DNA of 16,304 nucleotides from Acidobacteriota bacterium. Its GTDB lineage: Bacteria; Acidobacteriota; Terriglobia; Terriglobales; Acidobacteriaceae. A program made the translations under genes and the position numbers. The stretch is taken from contig JAJZJJ010000010.1 of the NCBI GenBank assembly GCA_021810175.1, forward strand, positions 1 to 16,304. The letters are read 5' to 3'. The notes below the pieces were generated by a model, which was not told the DNA's origin, made no database searches, and saw nothing but the letters and a program-made list of their open reading frames with translations. Positions 1-8,890 of this stretch are shown in pieces; the first letter of the stretch is position 1, and every line of letters starts with the position of its first letter.

Positions 1-950
1 CCAGCGTGGGCGGCAGCCTCGCGCAAAAGCAGGGATACGCGGGCAGCTTCTTCACCGGCGTCCTCGCCATGGTCGTCGCCACGCCCTGCACCGCGCCCTT
101 CATGGGACCCGCCATCGGCTACGCCCTGGCGCACTCGGCATTCACCAGCTTCTGCGTATTCACCACCCTGGGCCTTGGACTTGCACTGCCCTACCTGCTG
201 CTCGTCTACTTCCCCGGTTGGGCGCGCTTGCTTCCGCGACCCGGCGCATGGATGGAAATCCTCAAGCAGGCCTTCTCCATCCCCATCTTCGCAACCGTGA
301 TCTGGCTCGTCTGGCTTTATGCGGAAGTCGCCGGTACCACTGCTCTCCTCGCTCTACTGGCCGCACTCCTGCTGCTCGCCATTGCTGGATGGTTCCTCGG
401 CCGCTGGCCCGCCAAAATCGGAGCCACCCTGGCCGCCGTACTCATCGTCGCCGCTGCCGCGGCTCTGCCGTGGTACGCAGCCAAGGCTCTCCCGGCACCC
501 TCAAAGTCCGTCAGCGCCTCCGCTGGCGGAACCCACTGGCAGCCCTACAGCCCCGCGCTGCTCCACAAGTACCTTTCCGAAGGCAAACCAGTATTCGTCG
601 ATTTCACTGCCGACTGGTGCCTCTCCTGCCAGGTCAACCAGCGCGTCGTCCTCGACCGGCCCGACGTCCAGCGCCGCCTCTCCAACAGTGGCGTCGAACT
701 CCTCAAGGCCGACTGGACACGTCATGACAAAACCATCACCGAAGCCCTTGCCCGCCTCGGCCGCAGCGGCATCCCCACCTACGCGCTCTACTCCGGAACT
801 CCCGGCGAGCCCCCCAGGCTCCTGCCCGCCGTCCTCACGCCCGGCATCTTGTTCAGTGCACTGGATTCCCTCCGCACCGTGCCGCCGCCATCCAGCGCTT
901 CGCCCTCACCGGCCTCCGCGACAAACACGATTCTCGCGCCACAACCGTAA
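1..950 (+). CDS. dsbD: DsbD-family thiol:disulfide interchange protein, C-terminal part (5' end outside window)
   Basis: This inner-membrane protein carries electrons from cytoplasmic thioredoxin across the membrane to periplasmic thiol proteins. The open frame runs in from the left edge, so the start and the N-terminal part are missing. Residue numbers here count from the GTG at position 6. The membrane domain shows the family motif ATPCTAPFMGPA with its redox cysteine at C28, matching the second transmembrane cysteine of E. coli DsbD. Hydrophobic segments follow at about 45-68, 88-107, 110-131 and 137-155. A periplasmic thioredoxin-like domain follows (about 180-290) with FTADWCLSC, so the redox pair is C205/C208, and with the cis-proline region GIPTYALY. 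The last 25 residues are a low-complexity Pro/Ser/Ala tail. The GTG at 6 is internal to the family fold and is not the true start. The next gene starts 75 bp downstream on the same strand. Confidence 0.9.
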   Translation, partial: SVGGSLAQKQGYAGSFFTGVLAMVVATPCTAPFMGPAIGYALAHSAFTSFCVFTTLGLGLALPYLLLVYFPGWARLLPRPGAWMEILKQAFSIPIFATVIWLVWLYAEVAGTTALLALLAALLLLAIAGWFLGRWPAKIGATLAAVLIVAAAAALPWYAAKALPAPSKSVSASAGGTHWQPYSPALLHKYLSEGKPVFVDFTADWCLSCQVNQRVVLDRPDVQRRLSNSGVELLKADWTRHDKTITEALARLGRSGIPTYALYSGTPGEPPRLLPAVLTPGILFSALDSLRTVPPPSSASPSPASATNTILAPQP

Positions 951-1025
951 GCTTTATGCAACAAAACCTCGTCCAACCCGCACCTGCCCGCAGCATCCAA
1001 CCGGATTTTCCCGTCTAATTCTGTA

Positions 1026-1913
1026 ATGCTTCCCCGCGCCGTCTCACTTAGCTTCATCACTTTGCTCGCTGCCTTTGCGCCGCTTACCGCACGCGCGGCA
1101 AAGCAGACAACCCCGGCTCTCACTCCTCATCAGATCGTGCGCAAGGCCGTCGACCTTCAAATCGCCAGTAACAACAGAATGCCGGCCATGAGCTTCACCT
1201 ACACCAAAACCACACCCCATGGAGTCTTCGTCAAAGACGTCATTCAGACCTCCGGAGGCGAAGTCTCACGCCTCGTTTCCATCAACGGCAAGCCCCTCAG
1301 TCCCGACCGCAATGCACTGGAACAGCAGCGCCTCACCGCCCTGCTCTCGCACCCCTCCGACCAGGCACGCCACCGCCGCCATCAAATCGAGGATCAGGGT
1401 CGCGTCAATCGCCTCATGCAGCAATTCCCAGACGCATTACTCTTCACTCCTGCCGGAACAGAACCAGGCCCATACGGCCCCATGCTGCACTTCACCTTCG
1501 CCCCTAACCCTCACTACTCTCCACCAGACATTGAATCCAGTATCCTCACCGCAATAACGGGCGACGTATGGATCGATCAGTCTACCTTCCACTTCATCAA
1601 ACTCCACGCTCACCTGATTCATAGCGTCCACGTCGGATGGGGAATCGTCGCCACCTTCCAGAAAGGCGGCACCGTCTCGCTCGTCAACCAGAACATCGGG
1701 CATGGCAACTGGCCCATCACCCACATGAAGCTCGATGTCGATGGCTCAGCCCTCATCTTCAAGCCGATCCACATCCACATCATCGAGGATGAGTCCAACT
1801 ACCACTTCCTTCCGCCCAGTACCACCTGGCAGCAGGCCGTCGCCATGCTTACTCATGGTCAGTTCACGCCCGTAAATGGAACCACAACCGCTACAAACAC
1901 CTCACAGCACTGA
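1026..1913 (+). CDS. secreted protein of unknown function, possibly LolA-like fold
   Basis: I cannot assign a function. The 295-residue product begins with a Sec signal peptide: a hydrophobic stretch at about 4-22, then a cleavage site near ARAAK, so the protein should be periplasmic or outer-membrane associated. The body alternates short beta-strand-like segments and includes GDVWIDQSTFHFIKLHAHL. This resembles secreted acidobacterial proteins often annotated as outer-membrane lipoprotein-sorting (LolA/LolB-like). That comparison is from memory and weak. There is no lipobox cysteine. The C-terminal half is rich in histidine (HAHLIHSVHVGW, KPIHIHIIE), and the tail is Thr/Asn-rich. No Shine-Dalgarno sequence precedes the ATG. 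A TCTAAT box ends 6 nt upstream, so the message may be leaderless, or the gene may be read through from dsbD 75 bp upstream. Confidence 0.75.
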   Translation: MLPRAVSLSFITLLAAFAPLTARAAKQTTPALTPHQIVRKAVDLQIASNNRMPAMSFTYTKTTPHGVFVKDVIQTSGGEVSRLVSINGKPLSPDRNALEQQRLTALLSHPSDQARHRRHQIEDQGRVNRLMQQFPDALLFTPAGTEPGPYGPMLHFTFAPNPHYSPPDIESSILTAITGDVWIDQSTFHFIKLHAHLIHSVHVGWGIVATFQKGGTVSLVNQNIGHGNWPITHMKLDVDGSALIFKPIHIHIIEDESNYHFLPPSTTWQQAVAMLTHGQFTPVNGTTTATNTSQH

Positions 1914-1930
1914 CCTGCTTTCTCTGTCTC

Positions 1931-1980
1931 AAAATAAAAAAGACCCATCCCCTCGCGCTCTTCGCACGGAAAGATGGGCT
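1931..1980 (-). terminator. probable rho-independent terminator for the PagL-like outer-membrane gene
   Basis: Read on the - strand, GCCCATC pairs with GATGGGT (one G-U pair). An inner stem CGTGC/GCGCG closes a GAAGA loop, and a T-rich run TCTTTTTTATTTT follows immediately. The arm positions are 1973-1979 and 1943-1949, with the T-run at 1931-1942. It lies about 130 bp past the stop codon at 2110. On the + strand no T-run follows the hairpin, so it does not look like a terminator for the convergent + strand gene. Confidence 0.6.
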
Positions 1981-2109
1981 TGGCTCTCGAAACAATCCTC
2001 TACTTCTCGCCCCAGCTTTCAGCGATGCACAGCAGAATGTGCACAGACAAAGCGGCCCACACTATGATTGGCACCGCGTTCAGGCCGCAATTCTGTTTTC
2101 AATCAACGA

Positions 2110-3303
2110 TTAGAAAAACCATCTGGTTTTCCCGAGGTGGTAACACAATCCGATGTTGTACATCATTTCATCAATACCCGGATCACTCGGCACCACGAAC
2201 GCATTCGAAAAATGAAAATCACCCGCTCCGAGCCTGACGTCCCACCGCCGGCTCAGCCTCACCTGTAATCCGACGCTTTGCTGCAGCGTGAAATTTTCAT
2301 ACGAAGCATTCCGTGAGAGCGCCTTCTTCGTAAAGAAAATCATCCCGCCCTTGATCATGTAAAAGGGTCGCAGGTCCTTACCGTGTCTCCACGTCATCCT
2401 CAAACCAATTGGGGTTATCCCCAGCCCAGGCACCAGCGTCAATTTACCGGGACTCAGATCGTCTCCGTAAGCGTCCGTCTTCTTCGGCTGCTGCAGCATC
2501 ACCACCGGCAGAATTTCACCCACGTAATCTAACTGCGCATCGGCAAATCGGCCCCAGGTATGACGGTCATATTCAATGCCCGCCACATGCAGATAACTCC
2601 ACCAGGTGTAGGCGAAAACATGATAGTGCCCGAACGATCCTTCGCCCTCGTAGACCAGTTCGCTCTCTTTCCGGCCTTGTGATGATTCCTCTTCCTCTGC
2701 CACATTCGCTTCTGTGCGCCGGTAATGCGTCCACACAATCCCCGCCGTGACCCGTGCAAAGTTGTCTGGCAAGCCTGCCGGCCTGTAATAAGGGAATAGC
2801 GCAATCTTGCTCGTCAGCAGCGCGAAATTTGTGTGTTGCACTCCGCCCTCAATGCGAAATGCAAGCGAGTGCGTGATCGGCGTATCCGCGCCTCCACCCG
2901 CAAACTCCGTAAACGATGCCGTCGTGCCAAGACCGGCATTGCTGTACCAGTCTTTATTCAATCCCGCGTCGCCGACCAACCCCTCGGCAAATATCCCCTC
3001 GCGGCCAAAGTGCCGTTCGTACTGCAAGCCCGCCATGCCAAAAAATCCATGCTGCGGAGCTCCAAGATTCTTTCCCCCGAACGCCACATAATCCAGAACA
3101 AACCTCAGGTGATGACTGGGAGGAAATCCCACCGCGGCCTCCCACCCGTTCAGCCCATGCCGCGAACCAGGGACTCCATTGAACGAATTGGAAAAGCGCG
3201 TGTAGCCGCCAGATATCTGGCACGACGTCTCCTTTCGAGACTGTGCTCCGGCAGCAGCCGGCAACCACACCAGAAGAAAGCAACAGAACAATCGAATCCG
3301 CAA
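2110..3303 (-). CDS. outer-membrane double beta-barrel protein with PagL-like (lipid A 3-O-deacylase) C-terminal domain
   Basis: The 397-residue product has a signal peptide (hydrophobic 4-17, cleavage near AGAQS) and ends in Phe, as outer-membrane barrels do. Residues 28-196 look like one small barrel of the OmpA/OmpW type: alternating polar and aromatic strands, with glycine-rich GFFGMAGLQYERHF. After a charged linker (about 200-213) a second barrel begins. Its last part, with GLGITPIGLRMTW and GAGDFHFSNA...DPGIDEM, resembles the PagL/acyloxyacyl hydrolase family, enzymes that remove a 3-O-acyl chain from lipid A. The PagL catalytic His and Ser would be H364 and S366. At the Glu position (Ser+12) there is D378, with E379 next to it. 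The TTG start is chosen because AAGAGGAG lies 4 nt before it and the signal peptide begins right there. The domain split and the enzyme assignment rest on motif recognition alone. Confidence 0.75.
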   Translation of the reverse strand: MRIRLFCCFLLVWLPAAAGAQSRKETSCQISGGYTRFSNSFNGVPGSRHGLNGWEAAVGFPPSHHLRFVLDYVAFGGKNLGAPQHGFFGMAGLQYERHFGREGIFAEGLVGDAGLNKDWYSNAGLGTTASFTEFAGGGADTPITHSLAFRIEGGVQHTNFALLTSKIALFPYYRPAGLPDNFARVTAGIVWTHYRRTEANVAEEEESSQGRKESELVYEGEGSFGHYHVFAYTWWSYLHVAGIEYDRHTWGRFADAQLDYVGEILPVVMLQQPKKTDAYGDDLSPGKLTLVPGLGITPIGLRMTWRHGKDLRPFYMIKGGMIFFTKKALSRNASYENFTLQQSVGLQVRLSRRWDVRLGAGDFHFSNAFVVPSDPGIDEMMYNIGLCYHLGKTRWFF

Positions 3304-3307
3304 AATA

Positions 3308-3315
3308 CTCCTCTT
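3308..3315 (-). promoter_or_regulatory. Shine-Dalgarno sequence that fixes a TTG start
   Basis: AAGAGGAG on the - strand sits 4 nt before the TTG at 3303. No ATG or GTG in the same frame lies between it and the signal peptide, so this site decides the start of the PagL-like outer-membrane protein. Confidence 0.7.
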
Positions 3316-3377
3316 CGCAGCCGGATACTGCAGGCAGCCTCACATGCCAAGACGTTATTCAAAGCCGGCAATGCAGC

Positions 3378-3407
3378 ATGATAGCGGATCAGTCTCGTTT
3401 ATCTCCA
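3378..3407 (-). promoter_or_regulatory. possible sigma70-type promoter for the PagL-like gene
   Basis: On the - strand, TGGAGA (3402-3407) and TATCAT (3378-3383) are spaced 18 bp apart and match the -35 and -10 consensus at 4/6 and 5/6 positions. The transcript would start near 3371, with a leader of about 70 nt. The rest of the 261 bp between the two - strand genes (3304-3564) shows no gene, only this site and the candidate terminator at 3502-3551. This is pattern matching only. Confidence 0.35.
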
Positions 3408-3501
3408 CCGGAACTCCGCCAGGTATCTCAATTGGTTCCCTTCCTCAGTCTTTCCATGGATCGCGCCGAATCAACCTGTCAGACGCTGGTATCTACATGG
3501 C

Positions 3502-3551
3502 AAGAATAAGCACAGAAATCGACAAAGCACTTGCCGCTTCCGTATCTGTGC
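3502..3551 (-). terminator. candidate terminator at the end of the glgE cluster
   Basis: On the - strand, GCACAGA (3545-3551) pairs with TCTGTGC (3510-3516). A small inner stem AAGC/GCTT lies between them, and the T-rich stretch TTATTCTT follows. It begins 14 nt after the stop codon of the TM_helix gene. The loop is long, so it is weaker than the terminator at 11055-11083. Confidence 0.4.
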
Positions 3552-3564
3552 ACCAACACACTTC

Positions 3565-4269
3565 TTAGAAATGTCTCAGCTTGTCGCTTGGCGGCATTTC
3601 CACCGGCTTGGCCGCCTCGCGCTCCAGCGAACGGCTCACCAAATCGCGTGATCCCAAACCCACGGCCAGTGACAGCGCCAGTACGATTCCTCCAAAAAGA
3701 ATCCCAAACGCCATGTCCACGATTCCTTTGCCCAGCGCGAGATGATCCAACACCATCGCCCACGTCAACACCAGCACCAGCCACTTCACACCTATGCTCA
3801 GCAGCCGCGCATAGTCCAGGTTCATATTCACTGCCGTTACCAGTACACTGCGTGACACGAACCGTGCCAGGATATTCCCCACCACCAGCAGCAGAGTAGC
3901 GCCCACAATCCGCGGTACATAACCAAAAATCGCGTCTGACACTGCCGGTTCTGACGATCCCGCCGCAAATGCCGAAATTCCCACCAGCAGCCCGATAAGC
4001 ACGAACAGCCAGAACACAACCCGAGTCGCCAGCCGGGTAGGCGTGTAAGTCGGCGTCCACTCCGCAATCTTGCTGGCCCCGCGCGTCATCCGTTCATCAA
4101 AATGCGTTGCCATCAGCACACGCCGCGTTACCCACGCCGCGGCCCACGCAATCACCAGGAAGATAAGGGCTGCCACAATAAACGCGAATACCCCCGGAAG
4201 CAGCATCGCGACCTTGTCAACAACCCGCTCCATCGACTGCTGCAGGGACTGCCCAACCTGATTCCACAT
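3565..4269 (-). CDS. small integral membrane protein with TM_helix segments (MscS-related, no channel beta-domain)
   Basis: The 234-residue product is mostly membrane helices, at about 23-48, 80-103, 115-138, 158-178 and 185-206. The last segment, with ILFGGIVLALSLAVGLGSRDLVSRSLE, is typical of the conserved TM_helix repeat found in proteins annotated as mechanosensitive-channel-related. A second copy is likely around 115-145 (VPRIVGATLLLVVGNILARFV). The cytoplasmic beta and alpha/beta domains of true MscS are absent, and the chain stops about 20 residues after the last helix, so channel activity is uncertain. It starts 30 bp after the stop of the upstream gene and has a near-perfect Shine-Dalgarno sequence (AAGGAGGA, 4274-4281). 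It is the last gene of the glgE cluster, which suggests a role in osmotic or envelope stress alongside trehalose metabolism. That role is inferred. Confidence 0.8.
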   Translation of the reverse strand: MWNQVGQSLQQSMERVVDKVAMLLPGVFAFIVAALIFLVIAWAAAWVTRRVLMATHFDERMTRGASKIAEWTPTYTPTRLATRVVFWLFVLIGLLVGISAFAAGSSEPAVSDAIFGYVPRIVGATLLLVVGNILARFVSRSVLVTAVNMNLDYARLLSIGVKWLVLVLTWAMVLDHLALGKGIVDMAFGILFGGIVLALSLAVGLGSRDLVSRSLEREAAKPVEMPPSDKLRHF

Positions 4270-4299
4270 AGATTCCTCCTTGCTCCGTGCCGCCTCCGT

Positions 4300-5523
4300 T
4301 CAGGGGTTGAAGCGATCCGGCCATCTCCACCGCGAGACCAGATAGGGTTTGTTCTCTTCAAAGGCGCGCGCCAACTGCTCCTGCCGCTGCACCACCTGCT
4401 CGGCGGTCATCATCGACGCTTCCTGCACATACGACGCCACCCATCCCAGATATAACGGCGTCAGTGCACCCATCAAATGCACACGGCTGATGCTCCGCAA
4501 CCGATGGGCCAGCGCAAAGTCATACACAATCCGTGCCCATATTCGATCCGCCATTTTGAACTGCTCAGGCTCACACCGCGCCAGATGCCTCAGCTCCAGC
4601 AATGTAACCGGCGGCAACACCAGTTGCCATAATTCGTCCAGATTGCGCGACGCAAGCTGAAACGACTCGATCATCGGACGCACTTCAATGGTCTCTTCTG
4701 ACTCATGCATCTGCGCGGGCTGCCCCCACACCGGCGTGGGCTGTGCGCTGCGCCCGCGTTGCCACGTCGCCGCTGTGCGCTCCACCTCCAGAAACAGCGC
4801 GCCCACAATCTGCGTCAGCACCGCCGTCAGGTCAAGACCCTCCATTGGCGTTTGATGACGCACCGGCAGATGCACTTGCCCCACCTGCATCGTCTCCTGC
4901 GCAGCAGCAATGGCTGGCCACAGCAGCCCGCGGTTGGCCTTTGCTCCAATGCGCTCCGCATAACTCGCCGAAGCAGCAAAGTCCAGCGCCAGCGGCATCT
5001 GCACCCGCTTGCAGTACAGGGCCCGCGCCAGCGGCATCAGAATCGCGGTATTCACCAGCCCCTCATATCGTTCCAGCGCATAGATAGGCATCACCAGGTC
5101 GCACTGTCGGTCCAGCACCGGAGCCCCCAACGCATGCACCGTGTCAGCCCGTAGCGCCTTCAGATCCGGGCCGATCACAATGCATGCCGCCGCCTTCACC
5201 TCCGCGGCCAGCGTCAGAATGCCACGCTGTGCGGCGGAAATCTGCGCCCATGGGCCGGCCTCGTTCGTCGCCGCAGGACGATAAGGAATCAGCGTTGGCG
5301 CGCTCCCGTTTCCGGATTCCACTCCAGCGCCCTCCACTCCCGGCCACGCCACCACTACCTGTCCGCTGGCACGCACCGGCAATGAAGACTGCGCTACCGC
5401 TGCCGCCGCGCGGCTGCGCAGGTCTACCGGATTCACATCACCCGTCACGCCTATCAGCAGCTCGATCGCACTGTTCTGCTCCGTAGTCATCTTTGTCCCT
5501 GCTGCAACATCTGTAGCCGGCAT
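4300..5523 (-). CDS. degenerate glycosyltransferase-like protein (GT-A, GT2/GT81-type relative)
   Basis: The 407-residue product lies third in the glgE cluster, 21 bp after treS-mak. It resembles bacterial GT-A glycosyltransferases related to glucosyl/mannosyl-phosphoglycerate synthases. The matching stretches are the segment around residues 111-182 (AACIVIGPDLKAL, VMPIYALERYEGLVNTAIL, LARALYCKRVQMPLALDFA) and the C-terminal part WARIVYDFALAH ... LTPLYLGWVASYV ... ENKPYLVSRWRW (329-401). In the active relatives I recall, the equivalent sites read DSDL (metal-binding DXD), GGDFG, and an N-terminal GIP.YN motif. Here they read GPDL (118-121), ALDFA (179-183) and GVTGDVN (25-31). The protein may therefore be catalytically inactive or altered. 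A second start, ATG at 5490, has AGGGA 5 nt upstream and is a credible alternative. The family call comes from remembered motifs, not a search. Confidence 0.65.
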   Translation of the reverse strand: MPATDVAAGTKMTTEQNSAIELLIGVTGDVNPVDLRSRAAAAVAQSSLPVRASGQVVVAWPGVEGAGVESGNGSAPTLIPYRPAATNEAGPWAQISAAQRGILTLAAEVKAAACIVIGPDLKALRADTVHALGAPVLDRQCDLVMPIYALERYEGLVNTAILMPLARALYCKRVQMPLALDFAASASYAERIGAKANRGLLWPAIAAAQETMQVGQVHLPVRHQTPMEGLDLTAVLTQIVGALFLEVERTAATWQRGRSAQPTPVWGQPAQMHESEETIEVRPMIESFQLASRNLDELWQLVLPPVTLLELRHLARCEPEQFKMADRIWARIVYDFALAHRLRSISRVHLMGALTPLYLGWVASYVQEASMMTAEQVVQRQEQLARAFEENKPYLVSRWRWPDRFNP

Positions 5524-5544
5524 CCGCCCCGCTTCCTTTCGCCA

Positions 5545-8500
5545 CTACGGCAGATACAAAATCCCGTTCAACGGAACCCTCACCCAGTCCGGGCGATGGT
5601 TCAGCTCGTAGGTCAGTTCATATAAGGCCTTGTCCAGTGTGAAGGCCCGCAACATCACCTCGAATCCCTCTATCGTCTGCGGAACAATGCGCGAATCTCC
5701 CATCGTCTCGCGATACGCGCGCAGATACTCCGCCGTGACCGACGATTCCCATAGACGCGCCCAGGGCTCCAGCTTCTGCGCATCTGCGGGTCGCCTCGCC
5801 ATAAAATGCGACATCGCAGAAAACGCCGCGTAGCTGAACGACCGCACCATCCCCGCAACATCTTTCAACGGCGACTGCTCCGCTCGGCGCTCAGTCAGTG
5901 TGTGCGCCGGCTCTCCCTCAAAATCAAGAATTACAAAATCGCCCTTGGCCCGCAGCACCTGTCCCAGATGATAATCCCCATGCACGCGAATCCTTGCCCC
6001 TGCATCACCCAGTGCCGTCAGTCGCGAAAATCGCTCCAGCAGTGTCGAACGGCGGCTCAATATCAGGCCTGCGGCTTCCACTGCATTGTCCGGCAGCCGT
6101 GCCAGATTTGCCTTCAGCGCATCAAAAGCGCGCGTCGCCTTCTGCACCAGCTCGGCCTGCAGAGCAACCAGATCACCGCCGTCCAGCAGTGCCGGCGCAA
6201 AATCTGGATCATCTGGATCGCTCGCCAGCGCAAGATGCAGCTCCGCCGTTCGCCGCCCCAGCGTCGATGCAGCCTCCATCGAGATACCGGCATGCTCACG
6301 TGCCGATTCTGGAATCTCGTCCAGCTTTTCCCGCAGCGTCGCACCTGCCGCCAATCCCAGCTCCGGCAATTCCGCCGCAACACTGCTCTCGTAGTACCGG
6401 TCCAGCTCTTCGAGCATCCACGCCCATCCATCTCCCTCGTTCTGAACCACCCCCTGTAGCATCGCCAGCGTCGCACCTTCGTTGTCACCGCCGTGCCGCA
6501 CGAACTCGATGGATCCTCCAAATGGCGCAACATTCCTGAACTCCGTCTTTTCCGTCAGAAACTTCCCAATCTCTGTGTCTGGATTCGGCCCGTTCTGCTG
6601 CCTTCGGAAAAGCTTCAGAATCATCCGGTCGCCAAAGAAAATCGACGAGTTGCTCTGCTCTGCCGTCAGCCGCCGTGGCAAACGCCCCTCGGCGGGATCT
6701 CCCTCAATCTCCTCAAAAAACCGGCTCTTCTCTCCACGCACTTCGCCCGTCTGCGATTTCACCCGCTCGCCATTCGCAATCATGGCCAGCAGCGCCGAGC
6801 ATGCCCTGTCCCGCATCAGCCCGTCATGCAGCACACCCGCGCCATCCTTTGAAAAGACCTGCGTCACCACCGAATTCCCCGCGTGCCGCAGCAGATCCTC
6901 GGCTTCCTTACCAAACGACATTCCCAGCGGCATCAGGTACACATCCGGGTCGCCCTCGCTGAATTCCACCCTGACCCAGGCCAGCAGCGTCCGGCCCTGC
7001 TCCATCAGAGCCCATTCCATGACTTTGGCACTTACAATCGAGCGCGATTTCCCGCCAAACCATCTCTGCCGCTGCATGAACTCCGGCAGCAGCTTCTCCA
7101 CCAGTTTCCCGCCCCGGCCGGTCAGCAGGTTGTCCCAGTCGCGCTCATCTTTCACATGCAGCCGCTCTTCGGCCGCCACGGGCTGCGGAACTTCCACCTG
7201 TTCTTCACCCGGTTGCAGTTCCAGCCACAAAAATCCATAAGGCCCCAGCGTAAGTGGATAGGGCTGGCTCCCAATCGCCGGAAACTCCACATAGCCCAGC
7301 ATCTCCACCGGAATCATCCCTGCATAAGCCGATAAATCCAGCGCGACCGGCTGTGCAAACCGTGAAAGATTCGCAACGCACAAGACCCTTTCACCGTCCA
7401 ACTCCCGCAGATAGGCCAGCACCTTCCGGTTTTCCGCCTCCAGGAATTTCAGTGAGCCGCGCCCGAATACCTGGAACAGCTTGCGCAGGGCAATCATGTT
7501 ACGCATCCAGTTCAGCAGCGAGGAAGCATCGCTCTGCTGTGCCTCCACGTTGATCGCCTCGTAGCCCCACAATGGATCCATGATCACCGGGCTGTACAGC
7601 CTCGCCGGATTCGCCCGTGAAAATCCCGCATTGCGGTCCGCCGTCCACTGCATCGGTGTTCTCACACCGTTTCTATCGCCCAGGTAGATGTTGTCTCCCA
7701 TCCCGATCTCATCGCCGTAATAGAGAATCGGCGTTCCAGGAAATGAGAAAAGCAGGCTGTTCAGCAGCTCAATGCGCCGCCGGTTATTATCCAGCAGCGG
7801 CGCCAGCCTGCGCCGAATCCCAATATTGATGCGCATCCGCGGGTCGGCGCTGTACGCCAGATACATGTAGTCGCGCTCGTCTTCGCTCACCATCTCGAGC
7901 GTCAGCTCGTCGTGATTGCGCAGGAAAATCCCCCACTGGCAGCTCTCGGGAATATCCGGCGTCTGCGCAATGATGTCCGTAATCGGAAGCCGGTCTTCCT
8001 GCCGCAGCGCCATGTAAATGCGAGGCATCAACGGAAAATGAAACGCCATGTGGCACTCGTCACCATCGCCGAAATAAGGGCGCACATCCTCCGGCCACTG
8101 ATTCGCCTCGGCCAGAATCATCCGTCCCAGGTACCCGTCATCCATCGCCTTGCGAATCGCTCTGATCAGCCCATGCGTCTCGGCCAGATTCTCGCAGTTC
8201 GTCCCGTCCCGCTCCACCAGGTATGGAATCGCATCCAGCCGCAGCCCGTCCACGCCCATGTCCAGCCAGAAGCGCATCACCGAAATCACTTCCTCAAGCA
8301 CCTGCGGATTATCAAAATTCAGATCCGGCTGATGCGAAAAAAACCGATGCCAGTAGTACTGCTGCGCCATCGGATCCCATGTCCAGTTCGACTTCTCCGT
8401 GTCGGTAAAAATGATGCGCGCATCGCGATACTTCTGGTCTGTGTCGCTCCAGACGTAAAAATCCCGTTCGGGAGATCCCGCCGGCGCCTGCCGCGCGCGC

Positions 8501-8877
8501 TGAAACCAGGGATGCTGATCAGACGTGTGATTGATAACCAGCTCGATCATCACCTGGAGTCCGCGGGCGTGCGCCTCATCCAGAAACCGCTGAAAATCCT
8601 CAATCGTCCCATAGCTGGGATTCACGCTGGCGTAATCGGAAATGTCGTAGCCGTCATCGCGCAGTGGCGAAGGGAAAAAAGGTAACAGCCACAGGCACGT
8701 AACCCCAAGATCCTGCAGGTAGTCGAGCTTTTCAATCAACCCGGGGAAATCCCCAATCCCATCGTTGTTGCTGTCATGGAAGGCCCGCACATGCAGCTCG
8801 TAAATAATCGCGTCCTTGTACCATAACGGATCGGTTGTCGAACCCGGCTTCTTTACCAGCACCTGCCCTGTCGCCAT
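5545..8877 (-). CDS. treS: trehalose synthase fused to maltokinase (TreS-Mak/Pep2)
   Basis: This cytoplasmic bifunctional enzyme of 1110 residues interconverts trehalose and maltose, then phosphorylates maltose to maltose 1-phosphate using ATP. The N-terminal part (about 15-555) is a GH13 trehalose synthase: [11 protein letters not shown] gives the nucleophile D215, [13 protein letters not shown] gives the acid/base E257, and FLRNHDELT gives H322/D323. It ends in the usual beta-sandwich C-domain. The second part (about 585-1110) is a maltokinase with the N-terminal cap motif [10 protein letters not shown] (603-612), the catalytic loop HGDYHLGQ (D968) and the metal-binding DFEGEP (D985). Both active sites look intact. 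The ATG is preceded by GAGG at 8881-8884 and lies 13 bp after the glgE stop, so the two are almost certainly co-transcribed. The product feeds GlgE directly. Such fusions of about 1100 residues are known in several phyla. Confidence 0.96.
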   Translation of the reverse strand: MATGQVLVKKPGSTTDPLWYKDAIIYELHVRAFHDSNNDGIGDFPGLIEKLDYLQDLGVTCLWLLPFFPSPLRDDGYDISDYASVNPSYGTIEDFQRFLDEAHARGLQVMIELVINHTSDQHPWFQRARQAPAGSPERDFYVWSDTDQKYRDARIIFTDTEKSNWTWDPMAQQYYWHRFFSHQPDLNFDNPQVLEEVISVMRFWLDMGVDGLRLDAIPYLVERDGTNCENLAETHGLIRAIRKAMDDGYLGRMILAEANQWPEDVRPYFGDGDECHMAFHFPLMPRIYMALRQEDRLPITDIIAQTPDIPESCQWGIFLRNHDELTLEMVSEDERDYMYLAYSADPRMRINIGIRRRLAPLLDNNRRRIELLNSLLFSFPGTPILYYGDEIGMGDNIYLGDRNGVRTPMQWTADRNAGFSRANPARLYSPVIMDPLWGYEAINVEAQQSDASSLLNWMRNMIALRKLFQVFGRGSLKFLEAENRKVLAYLRELDGERVLCVANLSRFAQPVALDLSAYAGMIPVEMLGYVEFPAIGSQPYPLTLGPYGFLWLELQPGEEQVEVPQPVAAEERLHVKDERDWDNLLTGRGGKLVEKLLPEFMQRQRWFGGKSRSIVSAKVMEWALMEQGRTLLAWVRVEFSEGDPDVYLMPLGMSFGKEAEDLLRHAGNSVVTQVFSKDGAGVLHDGLMRDRACSALLAMIANGERVKSQTGEVRGEKSRFFEEIEGDPAEGRLPRRLTAEQSNSSIFFGDRMILKLFRRQQNGPNPDTEIGKFLTEKTEFRNVAPFGGSIEFVRHGGDNEGATLAMLQGVVQNEGDGWAWMLEELDRYYESSVAAELPELGLAAGATLREKLDEIPESAREHAGISMEAASTLGRRTAELHLALASDPDDPDFAPALLDGGDLVALQAELVQKATRAFDALKANLARLPDNAVEAAGLILSRRSTLLERFSRLTALGDAGARIRVHGDYHLGQVLRAKGDFVILDFEGEPAHTLTERRAEQSPLKDVAGMVRSFSYAAFSAMSHFMARRPADAQKLEPWARLWESSVTAEYLRAYRETMGDSRIVPQTIEGFEVMLRAFTLDKALYELTYELNHRPDWVRVPLNGILYLP

Positions 8878-8890
8878 TTACCTCGTTCCC

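Noticed and set aside
319..1026. Second + strand frame overlapping dsbD and reaching the next gene's ATG (a TAATG-like junction)
   Set aside because: The product is Pro/Ser/Arg-rich without homology, while the dsbD frame has redox motifs. The stop-start overlap at 1024-1028 is coincidental.
2026..2043. Inverted repeat TGCACA/TGTGCA with a 6-nt gap
   Set aside because: It is only 6 bp per arm, lies between convergent genes and has no T-run or promoter nearby. It could be an operator but nothing supports it.
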